Shown here: positions 43,938 through 53,041 of the stretch, piece after piece
Position numbering within the stretch: position 1 is the first letter of the stretch
Layout of the letters: every line of letters begins with the position of its first letter
Translations under genes and position numbers: made by a program
The notes under the pieces: model-generated
What the model saw: the letters and a program-made list of their open reading frames with translations, nothing else
The model's database searches: none
Told to the model about the DNA's origin: nothing
From: Arthrobacter sp. OY3WO11
GTDB lineage: Bacteria > Actinomycetota > Actinomycetes > Actinomycetales > Micrococcaceae
DNA length: 64,000 nt
Assembly (NCBI RefSeq): GCF_001641125.1
Contig: NZ_LWLP01000002.1
Coordinates: 124,001-188,000, forward strand
Reading direction: 5' to 3'

Positions 43938-45014
43938 ATGCGGGGCAGGTCATCTGCTCTGGTTACGCTCATCGCCACCCCGATACTGTTTTTTGGCCTG
44001 ATACTCAGCATGCTCGTGCTGCTCACCCCTTCGAAATCTACCGCGGCGACCTGTGGCCCGGCCGTTTCTGCCGTCATCGATGTGAACTTCAAAGTCCATG
44101 GCTACACCGGGGAGCAGTTGAAGAACGCAGCAGCGATCATGCGGGCCGGTAAGGCCCTGGACCTGTCGTTGAGGGGACAGATGATCAGCGTCATGGTGTC
44201 TCTGGGGGAGTCGGGCCTGCGTGTCCTTGACTATGGCGACGGGCCGGGCCCGGACTCGCGCGGGTTGTTCCAGCAGCGCGACAATGGCGCGTGGGGCTCC
44301 TACGCGGACCGCATGGACCCAACCATCAGCGCCATGAACTTCATTAAGGCCCTGCAGAAGGTCGAGGGCTGGGAGTTGCTGGAGCCGACCCTTGCCGGGA
44401 ACAAGGTCCAGCGCAACGCTGACCCGTACCACTACGAGAAGTACTGGCCCGAGGCGGTCAAGCTCGTGCAGGCACTCTCGGACGGAAAGTTCTCGCTGGA
44501 AGGCAGCGACTGCCTCATTCCGGGGAAGTCCGGTGCCGGGGATGATTACCCGTGGAAAGTGTCTCCCACCTGGATGCAGGTCGGGGCAGGAGCAGCCGCC
44601 GCATCACCGTTGGGCATGTTCTACCGGGAGTGCGTGGACTTCGCCCTGTGGCGGGTGAACCAGCAGATGGGGTCCACCGGTGAACCGTTCAAGTTCCTCA
44701 ACGGCAACTTCCGCCCCGACGGCCAGGGCCTGGGCTCGGCTCTGACGTGGAAAGCCGGCTGGGACGCCAAAGGATGGCCTACCGGTTCCGTTCCCCGTGT
44801 TGGGGCAGTCGTCTGGTATGCGCCCGGTACCGGGGGAGCGGACCCGACTTTCGGTCACGTCGCCGTGGTGAAGGAAGTCAAGGACGACGGGACCTACGTC
44901 GAAGAGGGCTATAACGGCAACCCGCCTCCGGATGACCACAACTACTACACCCGCACTGTCAGCAGCGATGTCCCGTCAGCGTTCCTGTACCTGCCCACCC
45001 AAGAGGAGAAGTAA
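43938..45014 (+). CDS. cell-wall hydrolase of the transfer apparatus (lysozyme-like plus CHAP)
   Basis: This 358-residue exported protein has an N-terminal signal anchor (about residues 8-35). A lysozyme/transglycosylase-like part (VSLGESGLRVL with Glu about 91, GLFQQRDNGAWGS) and a C-terminal CHAP amidase/endopeptidase part with Cys232 (RECVDFALW) and His307 (FGHVAVV) follow. Such two-domain hydrolases open peptidoglycan for the secretion channel, the role of VirB1. I chose the ATG at 43938 because a signal anchor follows directly. It is the first gene of the plus-strand transfer operon. Confidence 0.85.
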   Translation: MRGRSSALVTLIATPILFFGLILSMLVLLTPSKSTAATCGPAVSAVIDVNFKVHGYTGEQLKNAAAIMRAGKALDLSLRGQMISVMVSLGESGLRVLDYGDGPGPDSRGLFQQRDNGAWGSYADRMDPTISAMNFIKALQKVEGWELLEPTLAGNKVQRNADPYHYEKYWPEAVKLVQALSDGKFSLEGSDCLIPGKSGAGDDYPWKVSPTWMQVGAGAAAASPLGMFYRECVDFALWRVNQQMGSTGEPFKFLNGNFRPDGQGLGSALTWKAGWDAKGWPTGSVPRVGAVVWYAPGTGGADPTFGHVAVVKEVKDDGTYVEEGYNGNPPPDDHNYYTRTVSSDVPSAFLYLPTQEEK

Positions 45015-45526
45015 TGAAGAAGCCCCTGGCCCTCATGGCAGTGGCCTTGCTCTGCGCCGCATGCGCACCGGCAGCGAACACCACGCCGGCACCGGCCGAA
45101 CCCACGACTGCAACGCCTTCCGCGCCGGTTTCGCTGAGCGCCAGCAGCGGTCCACAAGCTCCCGGAGGCACGGTCCCGGCCACGATCGGCATCATCTGGG
45201 ACCAGGCCAGCAAGACCGCGGCCGGAGACGTCGCTGAGAAGGCCATGGCTGACTTTGCCCGCCCCGGTGTGGAGGAAAAGCAATGGGCCAACGATCTTGC
45301 CCGCTGGCTGACACCACAGGCCACTGCCGACTATTCGGCCGTGGACCCGGCCAACATCCCTGCAGACCGTGTCACCGGCCCAGCCGCGCTGAGCGTCGAT
45401 GAAACCAACGGCTACGGGGTCGTGGCCTCAATTCCGACCAACGCCGGGACCTACACGGTGCAGCTGCTCCGCACGGGCAAGGAAGCCCCGTGGAAGGTCA
45501 GCCGCTTCACACCACCCTCGTCCTAA
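45014..45526 (+). CDS. transfer-region lipoprotein
   Basis: This 170-residue protein has a lipobox LLCAAC with Cys17, a Pro/Ala/Thr-rich spacer and a small domain (VEEKQWANDLARWLTPQATA… and a strand-rich end). It resembles the small lipoproteins and VirB8/TcpC-like domains of Gram-positive transfer systems. The ATG overlaps the stop of the preceding gene by one base. Confidence 0.75.
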   Translation: MKKPLALMAVALLCAACAPAANTTPAPAEPTTATPSAPVSLSASSGPQAPGGTVPATIGIIWDQASKTAAGDVAEKAMADFARPGVEEKQWANDLARWLTPQATADYSAVDPANIPADRVTGPAALSVDETNGYGVVASIPTNAGTYTVQLLRTGKEAPWKVSRFTPPSS

Positions 45527-45568
45527 GCGCCGGAACTCCCCCAACTCACACACGTAAGGAAGAAGCCC

Positions 45569-47019
45569 ATGAGCACCACATCAACCGAGGTCCTGGCCTT
45601 TCCAAACATCAGGGCCATCGTCCGTGACAACGGGACCGCCGAGGTCGTCGTCGCCGGCAACTCCCGTATCGTCCCTGCCGGGAAATCCCTGCAGGATCTT
45701 CGTAACAACGCCCTGGCCCTCGTCGTCGGGGAGGCCCAGACGTTGAACCGTCCCGTCAGGGTCCAGATCGAGGATCCCGAAGGACACGGTGAATTGATCG
45801 TGCACCCGGACAACAGGATCGCATCCGTCTCCTACGAGGCACGCCCCGCCCGCCGCAGGGCAGAAACCGCGGAACCCACGCCCCAGACGCCATCTCCCAC
45901 CGTCATTGACACCGTCCCGGTCCCTGCACCTGAACCTGCTGCAGCGCCTGCAGAACCTACGGCTGCCACAGTTGCCGCGGTGGACCGCCAGCCGTGGCCG
46001 CCCAACCCGGTCGCGTCGGAGACGACGTCAGCGCCGGCAGTTGCCATGGAGGAAGCACCGGTGACCCGGCGCAGCTTGAAGGAAACTTCGTTCCTGGTCA
46101 GCGCACCGGTCCTGGAGCCGGCCACGCAGGGTTGGCGGGGTGTGCTCACGCGCCTTGGCTTCCGGATGGACCCGTCCGCGGAAGAACTCTCCGAGCGGGA
46201 GGATATCCGGACGGTCAGCCAGCACTGGCCTGGTCCCCGGACCATTGCCGTGGTCAACCGCAAGGGCGGGGCGAACAAGACCCCCACTGTGGTCATGCTC
46301 TCGGCCATCCTTGCCCGCTACAGCGGGGCCGCGACCGTCGCGTGGGACAACAACGAGTCCCAAGGCACCCTGGGCTGGCGGACCGAAAAGGGCGCCCATG
46401 ACGGTAGCGTTCTGGACCTGATCGATTCCTCGACCGAGCTGCTTTCCCCGTCAACGAACGCCGCTGAGATCGCCAAGTTTGTGCACCACCAGACCGCCGA
46501 CAAGTTCGACGTCCTGCGCTCAGATGAGAACGAGGAAGGCGACCACGAAGTCACTGCTGAGGAAGTGGACATTGCCCACGAGGTCCTCACCCGCTACTAC
46601 CGGCTCGTGGTCATGACTCGGGCAATACCGCTCGCGCAGCGAACTGGCGCAGGATGATCCACCACACGAACCAGCTCGTCGTCCCGGTGACGGCCATCGA
46701 GGACCGCGCAGAAGCCGCCCGGCTGACGCTGCAGACCCTCGAATCCCGTGGCGGCCACGACGCCGAACTGGCCCGCAACGCGGTCGTGATCGTCTCCGAA
46801 TCCACCGACGCCAAGCGGACCATGTCCGGGGATGCCTTGAAGCGGGCCAAAGACGAGGCCCAGCGGATCGCGGACGGCTTCGAACCGTTCGTCAGGGCCG
46901 TCGTGAGGATTCCCTACGACCCTGCCCTGATCAACGGCCCCATCCGCTACGAAGCCCTCCAGCCAGCCACCCAGCGGGCATGGCTGGCCGCCGCAGCCGC
47001 CGTCGCCAAAGGCTTCTAA
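45569..47019 (+). pseudogene. ParA/MinD-like ATPase of the transfer cluster, broken by a 1-base deletion
   Basis: The first part (45569-46657) holds a non-ATPase N-terminal domain, a Pro/Ala-rich linker and the deviant Walker A VVNRKGGANKTPTVVM. The frame is open to RLVVM and then reads TRAIPLAQRTGAG and stops. Adding one G between bases 46615 and 46616 gives RLVVMDSGNTARAANWRRMI, a normal Walker B region, and joins the downstream frame to 47019. The full protein would have about 483 residues. It is either a recent frameshift or a sequencing error. The ATPase would serve the transfer system, as ParA-like proteins do in related clusters. Confidence 0.8.
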
Positions 47020-47053
47020 ACCACCCACAGCTGACTTCCGAAAGGAGGAACCC

Positions 47054-47650
47054 ATGCACCAGTCCCTGAACCCCTGGATTACCAGCCCCGGCACCGAAAC
47101 GCCGGAGGAGGAAACACTAGATACGTACATGCCCCCGGAGGCGGTCATCAGTGCCCCACTAAAGGGCATGGTCGAACCCGACGCAGCGGACCGCCTGGCT
47201 AGCCGCACTTTGACCGGCTCCGCAGCCTTGTGGGTCATAGGCGCTCACGGGGGAGCCGGCGAGAGCAGAATCGCTGACCTCCTCGATGCACGCGCCACAG
47301 GGCACTGCTGGCCGATCCTCCAGGACGGAAGCAAACCACGGGCCCTGCTGGTCTGCCGCGCAGACATGCGCGGCCTGACAGCCGCCAGGAGTGCGCTGAC
47401 CCAATGGGCATCAGGAGCCGCACCGAAAGTTGAGTTGCTCGGCCTCGCCGTTCTTGCCGACGCACCGGGGAGAACTCCCAAAGCACTCCGGGACTTCACC
47501 GCCATCGTCGGCGGGGGAGCGCCCCGGCTGTGGACCCTGCCCTGGGTAGAAGCCTGGCGGCACGGCGACACCACGGCGCAGCCGTCCCGCGAATACCAAC
47601 GCTTCATCACCGACATGGCCGCGCTGGCCACCACATCAACCACCCACTGA
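47054..47650 (+). CDS. transfer-cluster protein with a P-loop-like segment
   Basis: This 198-residue protein has GAHGGAGESRIADLL near residues 64-78, which resembles a P-loop with Ser-Arg in place of Lys-Ser/Thr. ALLVCRADMRGLTAARSALT and LLGLAVLADAPGRTPKALR strands follow. Such proteins (annotated DUF6668-like) are usual neighbours of SCO6880-type genes in actinobacterial plasmids. An AAAGGAGG site precedes the ATG. Confidence 0.7.
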   Translation: MHQSLNPWITSPGTETPEEETLDTYMPPEAVISAPLKGMVEPDAADRLASRTLTGSAALWVIGAHGGAGESRIADLLDARATGHCWPILQDGSKPRALLVCRADMRGLTAARSALTQWASGAAPKVELLGLAVLADAPGRTPKALRDFTAIVGGGAPRLWTLPWVEAWRHGDTTAQPSREYQRFITDMAALATTSTTH

Positions 47651-47661
47651 AAGGTTTCACC

Positions 47662-47931
47662 ATGAACTACTTCTCCGCACTTGCAACCGGCGTCATCCCC
47701 AACCCCACTCCGACCATCCCGGCAGAGGCAGACGGGCTGCTCCTGGTCCTGAACTGGGCCTCCGGCATCGGCCTGGTCCTCGGCGTTCTCGGCGTGATCA
47801 TTGTCGGCATCGGCATGGTCATCCAGCTCCAGCGCGGTGAAGGCGCGCAGGCCATCGGCAAGCTCGGCTGGGTTCTCCTCGGCTGCATCATCATCACCGG
47901 TGCCGCCGGCATCGTCCGCGCCTTCGTCTAA
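47662..47931 (+). CDS. small two-helix membrane protein (VirB2/TrbC-like position)
   Basis: This 89-residue protein has two hydrophobic helices (about residues 26-52 and 65-85) separated by a short basic loop (QLQRGEGAQAIGKLG). Size and topology resemble pilin-like subunits of type IV secretion. The ATG at 47662 has AAAGG upstream; the longer frame to the left belongs to a shadow of the previous gene. Confidence 0.75.
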   Translation: MNYFSALATGVIPNPTPTIPAEADGLLLVLNWASGIGLVLGVLGVIIVGIGMVIQLQRGEGAQAIGKLGWVLLGCIIITGAAGIVRAFV

Positions 47932-47958
47932 GCCAGCACCAACAACGGGAGGTTCACC

Positions 47959-48699
47959 ATGAGCCAGTCAACAGAGAACACCACCGAAAGCAATCCGTTC
48001 ACCAAACCCGGGTTCATCATTGCGGCCGCGCTGGTGGTCGCGTTGATCGCAGCAACCATCGTGATCTTCCTGCTCCCCAAAGGACAGGGCAACGCCCAGT
48101 CAGCCCCAGCCCCAGCAGAATCCAGCAGCACAGCCGCTGCCATTCCTAGCGCTGCAGCTGAGGCAGGCAACAGCGTATGTGGACTACCCGCTACATCGGA
48201 GACGGCTTTGGGAACTGCCCCGGAAACGAAATGGGAACTCGTGGGAAGCATGGCTGCCCCAACCGACCCCAAGGTTGGTCCCGGCAAGGTAGACGATCAG
48301 GGCATCCGATCCTGCTTCGCTCATACACCTACTGGCGCGCTGTACGCGGCTGTTAACCTCTGGGCGTTGGGCAGTGACCCATCCAAAGAACCAGCTATTG
48401 CCGAGCAGCTTGCAGCTAAAGGACCTGGTCGTGATGCCGGGATGAAAGCGCCTCCAACATCAGCCCCGGCCTCGACCTTGAAGGTCCAAGTCGCGGGATT
48501 CAACGTGTCGTACACGGCCAACCAGGCCGTTGTGGAACTGGCGTTCAAGGCGAACAACGGAGGCCTTGCGTCGGTGCGGACAACGTTGCTTTGGCAGGAC
48601 GGTGACTGGAAGGGCGTGGTTGCCGACAGCGGCAAACCCTTGGAAGAGCCCCGCCAAATCCGTGACCTTTCAGGATTTATCTTGTGGAGTGGGGCATGA
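47959..48699 (+). CDS. membrane-anchored VirB8-like transfer protein
   Basis: This 246-residue protein has one N-terminal helix (about residues 18-40), an Ala/Ser/Pro linker and an external alpha/beta domain (GALYAAVNLWALGSD … LKVQVAGFNVSYTANQAVVE … TTLLWQDGDWKGVV). The pattern fits VirB8/TcpC-type scaffolding proteins. It overlaps the next gene by 4 bases (ATGA). Confidence 0.75.
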   Translation: MSQSTENTTESNPFTKPGFIIAAALVVALIAATIVIFLLPKGQGNAQSAPAPAESSSTAAAIPSAAAEAGNSVCGLPATSETALGTAPETKWELVGSMAAPTDPKVGPGKVDDQGIRSCFAHTPTGALYAAVNLWALGSDPSKEPAIAEQLAAKGPGRDAGMKAPPTSAPASTLKVQVAGFNVSYTANQAVVELAFKANNGGLASVRTTLLWQDGDWKGVVADSGKPLEEPRQIRDLSGFILWSGA

Positions 48700-49958
48700 G
48701 GCCGACTTGGAACATCGTCGGAGACTGGTTTTCCGGGCTCGCCGATGACGCTATGGGCAACATGGCGAAAGCCATTCTTGAGGGCATGAGCCAGATGGTC
48801 ACAACCCTTTCTACCTTCTGGGTTTCCACACCCACGGTAAACCTGACCAGCGAGGATGGAACGACAGCAAGTCCTATCGTCTCCATGGTGAACGACGAGT
48901 TGATGGCCTGGACGGTGACGCTGGCGGTTCTTGCCGTTATCCTCGGCGGGATCCGGATGATCTGGGAACAGCGAGGGGCACCGCTCAAGGACCTGCTCCG
49001 CTCGCTGCTCACCCTCACCCTGGTGTCCGGCCTTGGACTGGGTGTCATCTCGATTCTGGTAATTGCTGCTGACGCCTTCTCGGCCGCCATCATTGAGCGG
49101 TCTACGGACGGCAAGGGATTCGCGGAGGCGATGAACATCCTCGTCGTGACCGGACAGACGGGTGTTGGAGTGTTCATTCTGATTGTTCTGGGGCTAATCG
49201 GGTTGATCGCTTCCCTCGTTCAGATTGTCCTGATGGTAGTGCGCAGCGGAATGCTGGTGATCTTGGCTGGGATCCTGCCAACCACTGCCGCTTTCACGAA
49301 CACGGAGATGGGCAGGCAGTGGTTCCAGAAAGCAGTTGGCTGGACCATTGCTTTCATTCTTTACAAGCCCGCGGCAGCCATCGTGTACTCGGTCGCGTTC
49401 CTCTTGATGGGCGACAGCAGCGGTCAGGACGCCCTGGTCGGTTCGATCACGGGTTTCACGCTGATGATCGTCGCCTTGTTCGCACTTCCGGCGTTGATGC
49501 GTTTCGTCACGCCGATGGTTGGCGCCGTCGCCGCTGGCAGCGGTGCCGCGGCTGGAGCCGCCGTTGGTGCGATGGCGACCGGTGCAGTGTCTCTGGGCCG
49601 GGGCGGCAGCGGAAGGGGCAATGCCGCGCCAATCCCCGCGACCACAAGCAGCAGCACCAGTACGCAAAGCACGCACGCCGGCAGTTCGCCGAAGGGCAGT
49701 GACGGAGCGCCTGGTCCGCGGGGCGGGGGAGGCCAGCCCACCCCGGGTGTTACCGGCCCGGGGGGAGCCGCTGGCGCAGCCGCCGCAGGCAAAGCAGGCT
49801 CCGCAGGAGCAGCGGCTGGCGCAAGCGGCGGGGCAGCCGCAGCCGGCCCGGCCGGTATGGCTCTAGCCACCGGGGCACAGGTGGCTACCAAGACGTCGCA
49901 GGCAATCGAAAAGACCGCGCAGGATTCAACGGGGGAGGGCCCCAGTGGCAGCAATTAA
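48696..49958 (+). CDS. VirB6/TrbL-like polytopic transfer protein
   Basis: This 420-residue protein has an amphipathic N-terminus and about six membrane helices (residues 70-290). A Gly/Ala/Ser-rich tail of about 130 residues follows. This is the layout of actinobacterial TrbL/VirB6-like channel proteins. The ATG at 48696 was chosen for its ATGA overlap. Its end overlaps the SCO6880-like gene by 14 bases. Confidence 0.8.
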   Translation: MRPTWNIVGDWFSGLADDAMGNMAKAILEGMSQMVTTLSTFWVSTPTVNLTSEDGTTASPIVSMVNDELMAWTVTLAVLAVILGGIRMIWEQRGAPLKDLLRSLLTLTLVSGLGLGVISILVIAADAFSAAIIERSTDGKGFAEAMNILVVTGQTGVGVFILIVLGLIGLIASLVQIVLMVVRSGMLVILAGILPTTAAFTNTEMGRQWFQKAVGWTIAFILYKPAAAIVYSVAFLLMGDSSGQDALVGSITGFTLMIVALFALPALMRFVTPMVGAVAAGSGAAAGAAVGAMATGAVSLGRGGSGRGNAAPIPATTSSSTSTQSTHAGSSPKGSDGAPGPRGGGGQPTPGVTGPGGAAGAAAAGKAGSAGAAAGASGGAAAAGPAGMALATGAQVATKTSQAIEKTAQDSTGEGPSGSN

Positions 49959-51453
49959 CACCGAATACAAGGAACCGTCCTACGGCAACTGGCGTGTGCC
50001 GCGCTCCGCCGGCTTGGGCAACCTCGGTGCCATTGGCACCGCGATCGTTATAGCCGGGCTGTTGATGGGCATCACCACCTTCGCTATCTGGGGCCTGTTT
50101 CCAGGCCTGGCTGTCCTCGCCGTGGCGGGGGCCAGCGCCCTGTTGCTGACGGTTAAGGACAAGCACGGCCAGTCCGTTGTAGACCGTTTCGGCACCCGAA
50201 TGACCTTCCGGCTCTCCAAGTCCACTGGAACGAACCTTTACCGTTCCGGACCTCTGGGAGTGACCGAGTGGGGCATGTACCAGCTCCCCGGTCTGGCCGC
50301 GAAGTCGACCCTGTACGAGGCCACCGACTCCTATAAGCGCCCGTTCGCCATGCTGCACGTGCCGGCCACGAGCCACTTCACCGTGATCTTCTCCACCGAA
50401 CCCGATGGAGCCTCCCTGGTGGACCCTGAGCAGGTCGACGCCTGGGTCGCCAACTGGGGTGGCTGGCTCGCCGGCCTTGCCGACGAAGCAGGACTGGACG
50501 CCGCGGCCGTTACCGTGGAGACCGCTCCCGACTCCGGGTATCGGCTCCGGAACGAGGTCGAAATGAACATTGACCCCAAGGCGCCGGAGTTCGCCCAGGC
50601 GATCCTGCGCGAGGTCGTGGACACGTACCCGGAGGGATCAGCCACGGTCCGCGCCTGGGTGTCTTTGACCTTTAACGCCTCCCTGCGGTCGGGATCGAAG
50701 AAGCGCACCCCCGAAGATGTGGCCCGGGACCTCGCCTCCCGGATACCGGGACTGTCAGCCCGGCTGCAGTCCACCGGTGCCGGTATCGCCCGCCCGATGT
50801 CGGCGCAGGAACTCTGCGAAGTCGTCCGCGTCGCCTATGACCCGCCCGCTGCGCTGATCATTGACGAAGCCCACGCCGCCGGTTCCCCTGTTGCCCTGAC
50901 CTGGAGTGAGGTCGGCCCCACCGCCACCCAGGCTAATTGGGACGGCTACCGCCACGATTCCGCATTCTCTGTCTCCTGGACCATGACCGGCGCACCCCGC
51001 GGGTCCGTGAACTCTTCGGTACTGTCCCGGCTGCTGGCCCCGCACGGCGACATTGACCGCAAACGCGTCTCCCTGCTTTACCGTCCGATGGATTCGGCGA
51101 AGGCTGCCGCTGTGGTCGAGCGGGACCAAAACAATGCCAACGTCCGCATCACCTCCGGAACCCGGCCCACCGCCCGCGCCCTGGTCGATGCCCGCTCCGC
51201 TGTGCAGACCGCCCAGGAAGAAGCCCGCGGTGCCGGCCTTGTGAACTTCGGCATGGTCGTCACCGCCACAGTGACCGACAGGGACCGGTTTCCGGATGCC
51301 GTGGCCGCCATCGAGCAGACTTCCGGGACTGCGAGGGTGCTCCTGCGCCGCGCCTACGGCGCGCAGGACACCGCGTTCGCCGCGTCCCTGCCGCTGGGAC
51401 TGGTGCTGCCCAAGCACAGCATGGTGCCCTCCGAAATCAAGGATGCCCTCTAA
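49945..51453 (+). CDS. SCO6880-family transfer protein
   Basis: This 502-residue protein has two helices near residues 28-70 (VirB3-like) and a large soluble domain similar in pattern to the N-terminal region of VirB4 proteins. There is no Walker A. The SCO6880 family always occurs next to a VirB4-like ATPase in actinobacterial conjugative and integrative elements; together they replace the VirB3-VirB4 pair. Its stop overlaps the ATPase start by one base. Confidence 0.85.
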   Translation: MAAINTEYKEPSYGNWRVPRSAGLGNLGAIGTAIVIAGLLMGITTFAIWGLFPGLAVLAVAGASALLLTVKDKHGQSVVDRFGTRMTFRLSKSTGTNLYRSGPLGVTEWGMYQLPGLAAKSTLYEATDSYKRPFAMLHVPATSHFTVIFSTEPDGASLVDPEQVDAWVANWGGWLAGLADEAGLDAAAVTVETAPDSGYRLRNEVEMNIDPKAPEFAQAILREVVDTYPEGSATVRAWVSLTFNASLRSGSKKRTPEDVARDLASRIPGLSARLQSTGAGIARPMSAQELCEVVRVAYDPPAALIIDEAHAAGSPVALTWSEVGPTATQANWDGYRHDSAFSVSWTMTGAPRGSVNSSVLSRLLAPHGDIDRKRVSLLYRPMDSAKAAAVVERDQNNANVRITSGTRPTARALVDARSAVQTAQEEARGAGLVNFGMVVTATVTDRDRFPDAVAAIEQTSGTARVLLRRAYGAQDTAFAASLPLGLVLPKHSMVPSEIKDAL

Positions 51454-52982
51454 TGGCACTCAAGGACCTTTTGACAGCAATGACAGTAAAGCCAGTAAAG
51501 AAGGCAAAAGGCACTCCCAAGAAGGCTGGCCCAGGTGCTCGTGGTTGGGACGGACGTGGCGGCGGCATGGCGCAGCTCGTCCCGTCGGTGAAGGAGTATC
51601 GGGGAACCACGGTTCAGGTCTGTGGACTGTGGCCGTTCTCCTCCGGTGCGTCCTCGCCCATGATCGGTGTCCCGCTCGGACGCCACGAGGAAACCCAGGC
51701 CACGGTCTGCTGCGACCCGATCAGCTGGTTCCAGCGCGCCCGCCTCATCTCCAACCCTTCCGCCTTCATCCTCGGCAAACCCGGGCTGGGCAAATCCACC
51801 CTGGTCCGCCGCATGTTCCTGGGCCTTGCCGCCCAGGGCGTCAACCCACTGGTTCTCGGGGACCTGAAAGGCGAGCACGTCAAAGCCGTCGAAGCCCTCG
51901 GCGGGCAGGTCATCAAGCTCGGCCGTGGCGTCGGATACCTGAACATCCTCGATCCCGGCCAGGCCGTCGAGGTCGCCCAGCTCCTCGAGGAACACGGCCA
52001 CCACGAAGCAGCCACCCGGGTACGGGCCGACGCGCACGGCCGCCGCCTGAACATGGTCGTCTCCCTCATCACCATCAGCCGGAACAACCCGCCCACCGAC
52101 CAGGAACAAACCATCCTGGACCGGGCGCTGCGGGTTCTTGATGACCGGTTCGACGGGATCCCGGTATTGGAGGACCTCCTCGATGTCATCGTCTCCGCCC
52201 CGGATGAGCTGCGCCAGGTCGCGCTGGACCGTGGCGACATGACCGTCTACCTGCAGGAGACACGGGCGCTGGAAGCAACCCTGCTGGGCCTGACCGGGGG
52301 AGGGAAGCTGGGAGAAATCTTCTCCCGGCAGACCACCAACCCAATGAAGCGGGACCGCGCCGTGGTCTTCGACGTCTCCAGCATCGACGAAACCGAAACC
52401 GATCTGCAGGCCGCCGTGCTGCTCGCCTGCTGGACCTACGGATTCGGAACCGTGAACGTCGCCAACGCCCTCGCCGACGCCGGGCTTGAACCACGCCGGA
52501 ACTACTTCGTGGTCCTGGACGAGCTGTGGCGGGCACTGCGCTCCGGCAAGGGCATGGTCGACCGGGTGGACGCCCTGACCCGTTTGAACCGGTCCGTCGG
52601 CGTTGGGCAGATTATGATTTCCCACACCATGTCCGACCTGCTGGCACTGCCGGCAGAAGAGGACCGGATGAAAGCCCGCGGCTTCGTCGAACGCTCCGGC
52701 ATGGTGATCTGCGGCGGCCTGCCCGCCTCGGAAATGCCGCTGCTGACCTCCGCGATTCCACTGTCCCGGCAGGAGCAGCAAAAGCTCATTTCCTGGCAGG
52801 ACCCGCCCGCCTGGGACTCACGCGGCCTCGACGTCGATCCCCCGGGCCGGGGAAAGTTCCTCATCAAGGTAGGCGGCCGCCCAGGCATCCCCGTCCAGAT
52901 CGGGCTGACCTCGATCGAGAAGAACGACGGCCTGAACGACACCGACACCCGCTGGCACCCAGACAGTGAGAAGTTCGTGTGA
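51453..52982 (+). CDS. VirB4/TraC-like conjugation ATPase
   Basis: This 509-residue ATPase has Walker A GKPGLGKST at residues 108-116, Walker B YFVVLDELWRAL near 350-361 and the VGQIMISHTMSDL sensor motif. It powers channel assembly and substrate transfer at the membrane. It is the last gene of the transfer set; on its right the recombinase gene on the other strand breaks the order. No relaxase or clear VirD4 coupling protein is recognisable in this window. Confidence 0.9.
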   Translation: MALKDLLTAMTVKPVKKAKGTPKKAGPGARGWDGRGGGMAQLVPSVKEYRGTTVQVCGLWPFSSGASSPMIGVPLGRHEETQATVCCDPISWFQRARLISNPSAFILGKPGLGKSTLVRRMFLGLAAQGVNPLVLGDLKGEHVKAVEALGGQVIKLGRGVGYLNILDPGQAVEVAQLLEEHGHHEAATRVRADAHGRRLNMVVSLITISRNNPPTDQEQTILDRALRVLDDRFDGIPVLEDLLDVIVSAPDELRQVALDRGDMTVYLQETRALEATLLGLTGGGKLGEIFSRQTTNPMKRDRAVVFDVSSIDETETDLQAAVLLACWTYGFGTVNVANALADAGLEPRRNYFVVLDELWRALRSGKGMVDRVDALTRLNRSVGVGQIMISHTMSDLLALPAEEDRMKARGFVERSGMVICGGLPASEMPLLTSAIPLSRQEQQKLISWQDPPAWDSRGLDVDPPGRGKFLIKVGGRPGIPVQIGLTSIEKNDGLNDTDTRWHPDSEKFV

Positions 52983-53041
52983 ATTTTGACGCTTCTGGCT
53001 TGAACTTGAGCATGCTCGCGGGCTGTAGACCTTCTGCGTGC

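Noticed and set aside
43366..43938. A plus-strand frame starting just after the second GAAACATGTTTC palindrome
   Set aside because: It lies over the ArsR-like gene on the other strand and has no domain. A short leader peptide here cannot be excluded but is not supported.
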